Shown here: positions 11,178-22,100 of the stretch, piece by piece
Layout of the letters: the number at the start of each line of letters is the position of its first letter
Numbering within the stretch: position 1 is the first letter of the stretch
Source: Nannochloropsis salina CCMP1776
Taxonomy: Eukaryota; Sar; Eustigmatophyceae; Eustigmatales; Monodopsidaceae
Assembly: GCA_004565275.1 (NCBI GenBank)
Contig: SDOX01000016.1
Coordinates: 301,989 to 365,988 of the forward strand
Length of the DNA: 64,000 nt
Direction: 5' to 3'
The notes under the pieces: generated by a model
Told to the model about the DNA's origin: nothing
What the model saw: the letters and a program-made list of their open reading frames with translations, nothing else
Databases searched by the model: none
Translations under genes and position numbers: made by a program

Positions 11178-13793
11178 TTACAGGTATGGATTGTTGCGAG
11201 GCAACCGTTGAATGACCGTTTTGAGCTCAGTGTAATGCGAGAGTGCAGCTTCGCCCTTATCGCGACCCTGTCCGGAGCCTGGGGGAGAATTTGAAACGGC
11301 AAGGGAAAGTCAGTCAAAATTCAGTGGTGCATGTACAAGGCAGATATGCCCAGTTCCAACCATCTGTTTCGGTAGGTTTTCTCTGTGCTCTGTAACCTAC
11401 CGGGGCGCGCCCCGCCGAAAGGAAGTGAGGCGTCAAAAACGTTGTAGCAGTTGACGAACAAGGTGCCGGCTTTCACCGCGCGCGAGAGGTACTGAAGGGT
11501 ATTGGCGCTGCTACTCCAGATGCCCGCGGCCAGCCCATACGTGGTGTTGTTCGCCCTGAACGCCACCTCCTCCAATGTCTTCCAGCGGATGATGCTCATG
11601 ACAGGGCTGGCGACGCAAGCATCAATGGAGCACGAAAAAAGAGGGAGGAAAATATGGCGTCAGACATTCTGCAGCGTGCAAGCTATCAGCCAAACTACCC
11701 CCGGGCCCGGAACAGGCGCAGATATACCCTATGGTATCACAGTTTAACAGCCACCCTCCCCCCGCACGGGTCCCAGGCTACTTACCCAAAAATTTCCTCC
11801 TTGGCAATGGTGTGATGGTCCTCCACCTCTGCGAAGACAGTGGGCTCCATAAAGTACCCTTTCGTCCCCAGCCTGGCCCCGCCCGTCTGCAGGCTCGCGC
11901 CCTCCTCTTGTCCAATCCCCACGTAACGTAAGATACGATCGAGCTGCTCCTGCGAGACTTGTGGCCCTTGCTCGGAGTCGGGGTGGAAGGGGTCTCCCAC
12001 CCTCTTCTTTTTGGCGAGTTTGACTGATTTCTCCACAAACTCGTCGTAAATGTTGTCGTGCACAAAGAGACGGGAACCAGCCACACAGCACTGGCCGTGG
12101 TTCATAAAGAGGGCGTGGTGGGCGTCGGAGACGGCCCTGTCGATGTCTGCGTCCTCGCAGATGATGAAGGGGCTCTGCGGTATGGAAGAGAAAGGATGGG
12201 AAGGCGGTGATGAGCGTCGCCCTTAGGAAGTCCGAGCATCGAAAGAACCCGCTTGTTGAGGTCGTTCTTGATGCACGGAGTGCAGCCTTCCACCTAGATA
12301 GAGGCTGGCCGGGGGGAGGGAGGGAGGGAAGGCCGCGACAGGCTCGTGCATGCCACGCCGCACGGAGACCATCCCACCGTCACGTACCTTCCCACCCAAC
12401 TCCAGGGTCACTTTCTTCATGTTGCTCTCAGCGGCAGCTTTCATGACCATATGCCCCACCTCGGTGGACCCCGTGAAAGCGATCTTGTCCACGTCCATGT
12501 GCGAGCACAGGGCCGCCCCCGCGGTCTCCCCCATACCGGCCACCAGGTTCAGCACGCCAGGGGGCATACCGGCTTCTAACGCCAGCTCACCGACCCGCAG
12601 GCCGGTCAGCGGTGTTTGCTCCGCCAGCTTCATCACCACGGTGTTGCCCGCAGCCAGGGCGGGGCCGAGTTTCCATGCTTGCATCAGGAGAGGAAAATTC
12701 CACGGTATCTAAAAAAAAGGGAGGGAAGGCCGGGGGTCAAGACGGCACGCACTGGGATCAAGGGGATCAGGACGAGAGGGACAACGGCACTCGCGACCGG
12801 GTCGCCTGCCTCCATTGCCCTCCGCCCCTCCCTCCCATCGTCCCGCTCCCTTTCCCCCTCCCCGACCCACAATCTGTCCCACGACCCCGACGGGCTCGCG
12901 GAGGGTGTAGGCAAAGAATGGGCCGTCCACAGGGATGGTCTGCCCGTGGATTTTGTCGGCCCAGCCGGCGAAGTACCTGTGGATTGTGCGCCCAAAAAGC
13001 GCGGAAGGGAAGAGAGAGGAGGAGCATAGCGCGGGCGCGTTGATGAGCCAAGTGATCCGAGGGCTTGTGGGAGCCCTCCTGGGCACCAGGCCCCGATCTC
13101 TGCTTGTTCGTCCCGCCCCTCTTTCCTCCCTTTCCCCCCTCCTCACGCACCGGTAGTGGTCGATGGCCAAAGGCACGTCCGAGTTTCGGGACAAGGAGAG
13201 GGGCTTCCCATTGTCCAGAGTCTCCAAGACCGCCAACTCCTCCTTGTGCGCCTCCATCAGGTCTGCCAGGCGGTAAAGGATTTTGCCACGTTCCCGCCCG
13301 CTCATCTTTCGCCACGGTCCCGTCTCGAAAGCTTTCCTGGCCGCATTGACGGCCAAATTTACGTCTTCTTTGTCGGCTGCGGCAACCTCGACGATGGTTT
13401 CCTCGGTACGCGGGTCGATGGTTTGGAAAGTCTTGCCAGACACCGCGTCCGTGAACTAGCATTACCACCAGTAGGATGGAAGAGGTAATGGAACATGTTG
13501 ATGCCTTGGTCATGCCTGGGGCGCTTTATGTCTTATCGCAAACTTATCCGAAACGTATTCACTACGCAGGTCACCGTCGATCCCTCTTCCAGGCAAGCAA
13601 GCCAAATCCAATTCACAATCATTGATTGCCACTTTGTCTTTCTCTCATTCGTACGCACCTTGCCGTCAATCAGAAGCTGGGTGATGCGAGGGTGGTGAGA
13701 GGGCTTGATAGGGGCAGCATTGTGCAATCCCCGGACTGCTTTGAATGAAGCAAAGCGCTTGCAGGCAGTAGACAGCATGATACGCGTCTTCAA
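11178..13793 (-). CDS. ALDH2: Mitochondrial aldehyde dehydrogenase (ALDH2/ALDH1 class)
   Basis: Seven exons: complement(join(11178..11278,11401..11606,11786..12174,12388..12708,12871..12976,13151..13455,13659..13793)). All junctions are GT..AG, phases agree and the total is exactly 521 codons (520 residues), the normal size for ALDH2. NAD+-dependent oxidation of aldehydes to acids is expected. [11 protein letters not shown] is the cofactor loop, VTLELGGK carries the general base E285, and [11 protein letters not shown] carries the catalytic C319. The E-to-C spacing of 34 equals that of ALDH2 (E268/C302). [19 protein letters not shown] and LPFGG are further signatures. The first 35 residues are basic and hydroxylated without acidic residues, as in a mitochondrial presequence. 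It is the most intron-rich gene but one in the window. Confidence 0.95.
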
Positions 13794-14337
13794 AATAGTA
13801 AAGGGATATCCTGAGAAGCTTAAAAACCTATCGCGTCCAGAATATGTGCCGCTGTAGGTTGAGCTTCAATTTCATGTGAAGTTGTACAGATGGAGGCGGT
13901 GGATCATGTACTCTCCCCGCATTCCATCAATGCAGATCATCCGAGCGCTAAAGTTTAACACATCGCAAGCTGACAAAAATTGGAATCCAAAACAAACAAA
14001 ACATTTCCCATCGAATTATTCACTCCAGCCCGGGAAATACGGGAAGATTTTTGACCTGGAGGCGTCAACTCAGTGAAAACGAATTCAGCGACCGGAGCAC
14101 TGCGCCTGGTGTGGACGGGATGTTCATGGCGCCAGAGCCCGAAAAGATGCTCACACGACTCCGCCGCGCATTCAAACAACTCTAGCATGCATGGGAAAAA
14201 AAAAATCTATGATTTTATGACCACCATGCACGTAAATGTCTGTCTGCTACTTTCTATGTAAGATTTTTTTTGTCCTAGGCTCTGTCCGCGAGATTTTGGC
14301 GCGAAGCCTCGAGCGGCCCCCGAGCCACCCTTTCCTG
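13794..14337. other. Upstream region of the aldehyde dehydrogenase
   Basis: AT-rich sequence with no supportable gene. It should include the minus-strand promoter for the aldehyde dehydrogenase. Confidence 0.4.
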
Positions 14338-14760
14338 TCACGTTTTGCTCAAGTCAAGACGGTAAACACGCGCACCACAACCATGGCAGACATGTAACAT
14401 TTCATTGTTGGCGTTTGTACTGTTTGTGCTGATCGCTGCATTGGGGTGCGGCTGCTTTGCATATGTTTGCATGGAGTTGTTAAGCTCAGTCGCTTTCCTG
14501 GCCGGGGAGCGAGATCGAGATCTTGTTGCCCTTCTCTCTCCCTGCCGGGATGCCACGAGTGCATAGAGCTGAGATGCTAGAGGCGAAGAAAATGTCAACA
14601 TATACAAGTGCTTGTATCGTGACATCATCGTGACCAGGGCGTATTTTTGTCCGCCGTGTCGGATATAGCATAGCTTCGATGATAACTCCATCCCCGTGAA
14701 ATTTGTTTCCGATGCATTCTGATAGAGCATTATATTTTTACGAGCGCGGATGTCATGCAT
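14338..14760 (-). CDS. Possible 140-residue protein, unrecognised
   Basis: The frame starts at an ATG at 14760 and ends at 14338. It has a basic SR stretch (RATRSRSRSPARKATELNN) in the middle and a C-terminal CHGCG that could bind metal. No family is recognised. The longer-than-random length in AT-rich DNA supports coding. The absence of homologous domains and of an obvious promoter argues against it. It lies head-to-head with the isopropylmalate dehydratase gene, 161 bases away. Confidence 0.25.
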   Translation of the reverse strand: MHDIRARKNIMLYQNASETNFTGMELSSKLCYIRHGGQKYALVTMMSRYKHLYMLTFSSPLASQLYALVASRQGERRATRSRSRSPARKATELNNSMQTYAKQPHPNAAISTNSTNANNEMLHVCHGCGARVYRLDLSKT

Positions 14761-14921
14761 TGACTACCATTACTATGCACAGATATACGGGTGTTTGTAA
14801 AGAGGTATGCTGATAACGGCCTTTGTTGACAGGCGTACGGGCAAGGCTCGAAGCTGTACAGTTTTCTCTCACACTCTACTTCCATCTCACCCAAACTAAT
14901 GCCGCACACCCAGTTCATAAC

Positions 14922-16634
14922 ATGGCACCAGCCGCCCAAATCGTCACAATGTTGGGCGCCACCTTGACGTTGTGCAACGCCTTCGTCCCGCCCGTTCCTT
15001 CCACTTCTCCCCGGTTTTCCAAGCTTGCGGCCCCAAGGCGTCTAGCGGCTGCCGGTGCCGATGGTGCTTCCACAAAAGCCCCCCCCATGACCTTGACCGA
15101 GAAAATTCTCGCCCGTGCCGCAGGGAAGGAAAGTGTGGCGCCGAACGATAACGTTTGGGTGCAAGCAGACAACCTGATGACCCACGACGTGTGCGGGCCG
15201 GGCACTTTCGGCCTCTTCAAGAAGGAGTTCGGGGCCAATGCCAAAGTCTGGGACCGGGAGCGTGTGCTCATCATTCCCGACCACTACATTTTCACCTCGG
15301 ACCCCCGGGCAAACCGCAACGTGGACATCCTTCGGGATTTTGTACAAGAACAGAACATCAAATACTTCTACGACATCACCGACCGAGGAGAGTTCAAGGC
15401 CAACCCGGACTACAAGGGGGTCTGCCACGTGGCGCTCGCGCAAGAAGGTCACACACGTCCTGGCGAAGTCTTGTTCGGGACCGACTCCCACACCTGCAAT
15501 GCGGGTGCCTTCGGGCAGTTCGCCACGGGCATCGGCAACACGGACGCCGCCTTCGTACTGGGCACCGGAAAGCTCTTGTTGAAGGTGCCGGCCTCCATGA
15601 AGTTCGAGCTGAATGGGGAGATCCCCGACTACCTGCTCGCCAAGGACATGATCCTCCAGATCATTGGGGACATCGGAGTAGCCGGGGCCACCTACCGGGC
15701 CATGGAATTTGGAGGGAACGCGATCCGACAGCTGAGCATGGAGGAGCGACAGACCCTCTGCAACATGGCCATCGAAGCGGGCGGCAAGAACGGGATCATC
15801 CCTGCCGACGAGGTGACCACCGCCTACGTGGACGCTCGCAACGCGGGGTCTCGGCCCTACACCATCTTCGAGGCGGACCCTGACGCTTCTTACTACGCCA
15901 AGTACGCGTACGACCTGAGTAGTCTGGAGCCCGTGGTGGCCAAGCCGCACTCGCCTGACAACCGGGCGCTGGCTCGAGAATGCCGGGACATCAAGATCGA
16001 TCGCGTCTACATTGGGTCCTGCACGGGGGGAAAGACGGAGGATTTCGTCGCGGCGGCCCGGATCCTGCAGCAGAACAAGGTGTCCGTGCCTACCTTCTTG
16101 GTCCCGGCCACGCGCAGGGTCTATGACGATTTGTATTCGCTCACGCTGGGGGGAAGGACGTTGGCCCAGATCTTCAGGGACGCGGGATGTATTGATCCGG
16201 CGTCACCATCTTGCGCCGCCTGCTTGGGGGGTCCGGCCGATACGTTCGCGCGCATGAACGAGCCTTTGTTGTGCGTGAGTACTACCAATAGGTATGTTGA
16301 AGTATGATTTTGGGGGAAGGGATGAGGAAAGAAAAAAAGGAGAAGAGGGGGGATCGGCCGGGCGGACGCCATCAATTGGCCGTTGTGTAGGTGCAAATCA
16401 CGGGGAGGTGGCCACTCACTTTCTCTCTCTCCGCCCCGACCCTCCAGAAATTTCCCCGGTCGCATGGGCCACAAGGACGCAGGTATCTTCCTGGCGTCGC
16501 CCTACACGGCTGCAGCCAGCGCCGTCACCGGGTACGTGACGGACCCGCGGGAGGTGTTTGAATTTTCACAGACGCGGCAGCCGGCCGAGACCCTGGCAAC
16601 CAAGGCGCCCGCGAGCGTCTTCGCCAAGAAGTAG
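14922..16634 (+). CDS. LEUC: Plastid 3-isopropylmalate dehydratase, large subunit
   Basis: The CDS is join(14922..16291,16448..16634), 518 residues, donor AATAG/GTATG and acceptor CCTCCAG. It isomerises 2-isopropylmalate to 3-isopropylmalate in leucine synthesis, together with a separate small subunit not present here. [31 protein letters not shown] (C367) and the CxxC pair C431/C434 supply the three ligands of the 4Fe-4S cluster. The [11 protein letters not shown] form is that of plant and algal enzymes. The start was chosen because [20 protein letters not shown] is a signal peptide followed by a Phe (AFVPP), then an Ala/Ser/Pro/Arg-rich transit part. This is the bipartite signal of complex plastids. 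A 33-codon in-frame extension upstream would destroy it and lacks an ATG. Confidence 0.93.
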
Positions 16635-17058
16635 ATGATAGGGCTTGGAACGGAGAAAAGGAGGGGGAAGCATGTAAAGAAGGTATCAGGGTGTGCGGGG
16701 GCTTGAATGACAGGAAAGGGCAGTGGGAATGAAACAGCGGGACAGGACGAAGAACTGATAGGGTGGCGGTAAGGAAGCTTCCCGCTGATGAGGACTGATG
16801 GTTCCCGGGGATGGAGCAGCTCCCATGCAGGGACTACCTGGTGGCGGTTGAAAAGAAATAGCAAAATTCTGGCAATACGCTCTCCCTCTGCGTCTGTAAG
16901 TTGCCCTGTACGCTCTGCTCCTGGACCGCACCGGCCATCCTGGACTTGTCTCACCTCCCAGCACCCTCTACGTTCATCCTGCTGGGAGCACCCTCTACGT
17001 TCATCCAAACCACACTTTCCTCGACTCCATCGACCTGACCCCGCACTTCCTCCCGTCC
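16635..17058. other. Convergent 3' region, LEUC/BtuF-like gene
   Basis: Tail-to-tail spacer of 424 bases without a supportable gene. A 20-base stretch (GCTGGGAGCACCCTCTACGT) is repeated once in direct order at about 16960-17000, probably a local duplication. Confidence 0.4.
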
Positions 17059-18211
17059 TCACGCTTCCTCTCTCGTGCTCCGCTCGCCTGTCCCTTCCGC
17101 CTCCCTCCCTCCTCCTTCCCCCTCCACGGGCACGTGAGCAAAGGCATCCGCAGGTCCGGTCCAGGGGAAGGATTTCGGCCCATGCATCAAATGCGCAAGC
17201 AACAGCAAGCCGTCCACCAGCCGGATGCCAGGGCGGGCGAAATACCCGTTGGCATCCACAGCGTAGACGCGGTCCGCCTTCGCAGCGGGCAGGGAATGGA
17301 ATCCCTCCCGTTGCATGAGCAGGCGGGCCTGCTCCCGGGATTTTTCCAGGTCGAACCCACAAGGGGAGACAATGATTACCTCCGGCGCCCAGGCTACCAC
17401 CTTCTCCCACGGAACGCGCACCGAATCCTGCCCTTTCCGGCTGTTCACATCCTCCCCCCCGGCCCACTCCAACATCTCCCCTACCCAGTGCCCGCCCGCG
17501 AAGATCGGGTCAATCCACTCCACGAACGCTACCCGAACTCGCCCCTTGTTTCCCTGTCCATCGGCCTGCATTTCCACCTTCCCCCTGATGTCCGCAACCC
17601 GCTTCCTCGATGCCTCCACCCACGCTTTGGACTCCTCCTCCTTGCCCGTTCGCTTGCCCAGTTCCAGATACGCCTCTAAAACTTCCTCGAAGGTCTTTGG
17701 CGTCTGCCAGACGATTTCCGGAGGTGGTTTGAGAGTTTTTAGGACTTGCGTGACCTCATTACCGCTGGGACCGCAAACTTGGCACAAGTTCTGTGTCACA
17801 AGCAGGGTGGGAGCAGCAGTCCTAAGCTTCTCCTCGTTGACGTTGTACAGGCTTTTTCCCGATTTAAGGCGGGCGGACACGGCTTCGTCGATCTCTTTCA
17901 TAGATAAACCCTCCAAATTCAGAACGCATTCTACCACAACGGGCTTTTTCTTAGCCTGCAATTGAACGGGAAGTAATGTGGGGAGTAGGATGGACGCGTG
18001 GATTCAACATCAAGGCGCACACGTAGGAGCGAAGAAGGGACGGTATTCATCGCACCTCAGGAGGATAGTCACACTCATGGGTGATCCCAACCACATTATC
18101 CCCAAGGCCCAGGGAAAAAAGCATCTCGGTGGCGGCAGGCAAGAAAGAGGCAATCCGCAAAGGACGTGTATCGGCACTTGCACCAGCGCTCGCGACACTG
18201 CATTCTGTCAT
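17059..18211 (-). CDS. BtuF-type periplasmic-binding-fold protein (cobalamin/Fe-siderophore family)
   Basis: Two exons, complement(join(17059..17955,18056..18211)), 350 residues. The donor is CCTGAG/GTGCGA and the acceptor AATTGCAG, in phase 0. The first exon encodes the family signature RIASFLPAATEMLFSLGLGD then VVGITHECDYPPE, very close to bacterial BtuF-like cobalamin-binding proteins. Exon 2 continues with TLLVTQNLCQVCGPSGNEV, the ...VAWAPEVIIVSPCGFDL strand and a C-terminal PGIRLVDGLLLLAHLMHG. In bacteria such proteins deliver a ligand to an ABC importer. Here there is no signal peptide, lipobox or membrane segment, and no ABC permease nearby, so it would be a soluble intracellular protein. 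Whether it binds cobalamin, a tetrapyrrole or something else cannot be told from sequence. The last 25 residues are Glu/Gly/Arg-rich and probably disordered. Confidence 0.85.
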
Positions 18212-19162
18212 GTTTCAGGTTTATAATGAAGTGACTGCCGCTCCCACACTAGCGAATATCTATAGATATCTGTCAGAGGGCGAGAGAGCAGGCGAGAGAG
18301 GGTTATGGAGTTGCGGAAAGAGCATATTAGCGCAGGCCTAACAGCCCTGCCACAATTTATGTGTGCCGTGGAAGAACAGCGCATCGCAATTCACAAAAAG
18401 ACGAAAATAGATCGTTTTTATAGTTGAATGCAAGCTCTCCTGTCCACTGTCTGTATGCACGGATTGCGGTAGGCAGAGATATGACAGTAAAAAGAGGAGA
18501 CGTTGCTGTTCTTGAAACAGAGGCGGGAGGTCGAGGTCCATGCAACACACGGGATAGTGAGCAAAGATCCCCACAAAGTGCAAACTGAAAGCTGTTGGAG
18601 GAAAATAACTTCTTCTCATTATATCATTTTGAAGTCTTGGCGTAGAATTCTCACCCTATAATGAACAGCAAAATGACTCGGACTGACGATCTCGCTGCCC
18701 CTTCCGCCAACCTCCCCAACCCCGCAGCTCCTTACACGAGGGCAATGGGGCATAAATCCCATTTCATCTACGGTCACAATCACACGACACGTCCGCCCCA
18801 ACCAGTTGATCACTTTAACAGTATTTTCTCAAAAGGACTGCCTGTTGGTGGGGCCCGTGTGATGAAATGTGTCCTTTTTCGCCCGTCTAAAAGGTAGCGG
18901 GATTTTAGACACAGCGAGTTCCTCCTGGCGGGAGCACGATTTCCATCGACTTTTCAAACGCGGAGAAAACCTCTTTTTGAGTTTCCAGCCATAAAATTTG
19001 CATCAACTTTTAATCGCTAGAGCAAAAGGGCACTTTTCAATTACAAGTTTCGAACAGCAAAGGGCGTGATTGTTTTGGGGTAGTATCACACAGTTGGCTT
19101 TCTGAAGCATGCGCAGCTGACTGCCCCGGCACTTTAAACCACAGGTGCACACAAAGCTGTAC
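18212..19162. other. Upstream region between BtuF-like and insulysin genes
   Basis: About 950 bases between two divergent genes, AT-rich, with only short unconvincing frames (18338-18619, 18661-18897). It should contain both promoters. A good acceptor (AAACCACAG at about 19144) just before the insulysin start leaves room for a 5' leader exon here. Confidence 0.4.
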
Positions 19163-22100
19163 ATGTTCAAGCCTAAAAACTCCACGGGCTCGTCCTTCTC
19201 TTCCTCTCCAATCCTAAACAATGCTACGGGGCTACGGAGGGCTAAAAGTAATCACTCTTTTTCAACCACTGGGTGCACGGCCCCAGGAATTAACGCGATA
19301 GGTGGCAGCAGCGCGCGGGGTGGTTGGTACCTCGAAGACGACGAGGAAGACGGATTTGAAGAGAGGCGAGAAAGGTCGAACTCGTTCGGTGCGGGGGGAA
19401 GTTGCGGTGTTGTTCGCTCGAATTCTCTTCCGTTCCAAAAAACAAAGAGCAACTCCTCCTTAGCCATGATGTCGCTGACTGGCAGTCTTACTCGCATCGG
19501 GAGCAACTCTGGCAGCAACAGCAGCCTTTTGCGCTCTCTTCACTCCTCCTCGCGGCGATGGGCGTCACTGATCCGCAGTATGGAGCATCTGTGGGACAGG
19601 GAGGGAGGGGCGGGGGGGGGGATGGAAACTAGCCCGCAGGACACGGACCGATCTTATCGCCTGTTAAGGTGAGTGCCACCCGGGAGGGGCCAAATGAGAG
19701 CGGAAAGGAGAGGCAGAAACTGTTAAAGAGAGAAGAGTTGCGGCTGTGCCTGCGTGTGGCTGCGAGTGCCATTCCGCGTCCTGCATCGCCCCGCATGACC
19801 CCCTTTCCCCCCCCTAGGCTCCCCAACAACCTTCGAGCTATCCTGGTCTCCGACCCCACCACCGACAAGTCAGCCGCGGCCCTCAGCGTGCGCGTCGGGG
19901 CCTCCCAAGACCCCCCCGAAGCCCCGGGTCTCGCCCATTTCTGCGAGCACATGGTAGGGGGATGGGGCCGGAAGCACGCCGACGGCCTGGGAGCGGACGG
20001 GGGAGAGGGTTCAGTCTGGATGAGCATTTGTCCGTGTCAGAATGAAGAGGCCATCCGATGATACAGGCGGGTTTCCGCCTGCTGGACAGGATCTCTTCCC
20101 TCCTTATTGAGTGCACGTGACCACGTTGGAAAGGCTCTTGCAGGCGTGGAGGACAGCCGCGTTTGCCCCATTAAATCTTCCCTTCCCCCCTACCCCTCTC
20201 TCTCATCCAGCTTTTCCTGGGAACCGACAAATACCCCCGGGAAAACACGTACAAGGACCTGGTGAGCAAGAGCGGGGGCTCCTCCAATGCTTCCACCTCG
20301 ATGGACTTGACCCTCTACAAGTTCCAGGCCTCGGCCGATGCGTTCGCCGGAGTGTTGGACGTATTCGCGCAATTTTTCATATGTAAGGGGGCAAAAAACT
20401 CGATGGTGGTGAAGGCTTAAGAGGTGGATGAAGGGAAGCACTGATGAAACGTTGTGCCCTCGTACGCGATGTAAAGCGCACAAATCCCGTTCCAACGAAA
20501 CCTCCCTCTCTCTCCCCCCCTCCCTCCCTCCCTCCCTCGATTCCTCCCCCTTACGTAGGCCCCCTCTTCACTGAGTCCGCCACCGGACGGGAGCTCAAGG
20601 CGGTAGACGCGGAAAACAGTAAAAACCTGATCAACGACAGCCGTCGCATGTGGCAGATTACCAAGGCCGTCGCTACGCCCTTGCACCCATGGACCAAATT
20701 CTCCACGGGCAGTCTCCGAACCCTCAAGGAGGACGTACCCCCTGCTTTTGACCTTCGCGATGCCCTTTTGCGCTTCTACGCCAAGTGAGTGGGAAGAGAA
20801 AGGGGGTCTTGAGAGATTGGAGCCGAGGGGGCGATGCGGGCACACGAGTGATCTGTAAGCATCCAGCTTATTCTCTCTCTCTTTCTCCCTCTCATTCCCG
20901 CCGATGCCTCTCGTGTCCTTGTTCTCACTCGGACCCCAGGCATTACTACGCGGGGAATATGGCCCTTGTACTGGTAAGCCGGGACAGCCTCGATGTCCTG
21001 GAGGGGCACGTGCGCGACAAATTCGGTGCCATTAGGGACAGAGAGCCGCTGGCAGTCAGGAAAGGCGACGTAGAGAGGACGGCGGCAGTCCGGTTCAACA
21101 ACCCCTTTCAGACGCGCGTTCTGCCTCCGGCATCCAACCCCACTCCCAGCGACGGCCAGAGGAATGCCCTCTGTCCCTCCACCCCCAGCCCGTCCTATAC
21201 CATCTCGGGCGACGACGACCCCAGCACAGGGCGCCTCCCCTTTGTCGCCCCCCTTGGCTTGGGCGCAGGCATGGATCGATGCCCCGCCGTGCCGCTCATT
21301 CGCATCGTGCCGCTGCGCGACAAGAAGGAGATCCGGGTGACCTGGCCCCTCCCTCCTTCCCGCCCTTCGTACCGCGCCCCTCCCACGCGGCTCCTCTCCC
21401 ACCTTCTCGGCCATGAGGGGGAGGGCTCCATTTTCTCCGTCCTGCACAGGGCGGGCTGGGCAAGCGGGGTCCATGCAGGCTTGGGGACGTCGCAAGACGA
21501 TTTCTGTTTGTTCGAGGTGACGGTCGCCTTGACAGAGGAAGGGCTGCCACACTGGCAGGACGTGGCAAGTCTGATTTTCCAATACGTGCACTTGGTCGGC
21601 CGTGCCTCCCCAGGTAAAGGCTTCTCTATCCAAACTTTGTGTCCCGTTCGGCTTTTTTCGGCCCCGCAAGCCTTGAGTGCTGACTCCCGCGGTCTCCCTC
21701 CTTTTTCTCCACCCCTTTCCCTTTGCTTTGCCGCCGTACGTAGAGGAACTTTTGGTCCTCTGGGACGAGCTTCGCGTCATTTCCGCTACCGCATTCCGCT
21801 TCCAGCAAAAGTCCTCCGAATATTCCTATGCCGCAGACCTGGCAAGGAGGCTCCAGTACCATCAGGACAGGCACGTCCTGAGCGCGGGGCACTTGTTCGA
21901 TCCCTTGGACGAGGCCTCCCTCTCGGACTGCCTGGCCCATATGACGGAGGAGAAAGCCATCCTAACCCTTTCTTGCAAGGACAATCAGTCACGCTTCTTC
22001 CATCAGCATCGCCTGGACCTGTCAGTGGCGCCACGAAACTCACCCGCCGTGCTCGACCTCGTGGAACCCTGGTATCAGATTCCCTACCAGCTCGAGCTCT

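Noticed and set aside
12709-13443. Unspliced frames across the aldehyde dehydrogenase introns
   Set aside because: They contain exon pieces with intron read-through. The spliced seven-exon model restores a full-length family member.
15042-15950. Long minus-strand frame of 302 codons opposite LEUC, and a 242-codon plus frame at 15155-15883
   Set aside because: Both lie wholly within the LEUC exon, which has unmistakable homology. They are shadow frames caused by GC-rich codons.
16502-17467. Minus-strand frame of 321 codons overlapping LEUC exon 2 and the BtuF-like gene
   Set aside because: It runs through the convergent spacer and out of frame with both genes; its content is Gly/Arg-rich noise.
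20776-21780. Minus-strand frame of 334 codons opposite the insulysin gene
   Set aside because: It overlaps verified insulysin exons and an intron, and its translation is low-complexity with no recognisable domain.
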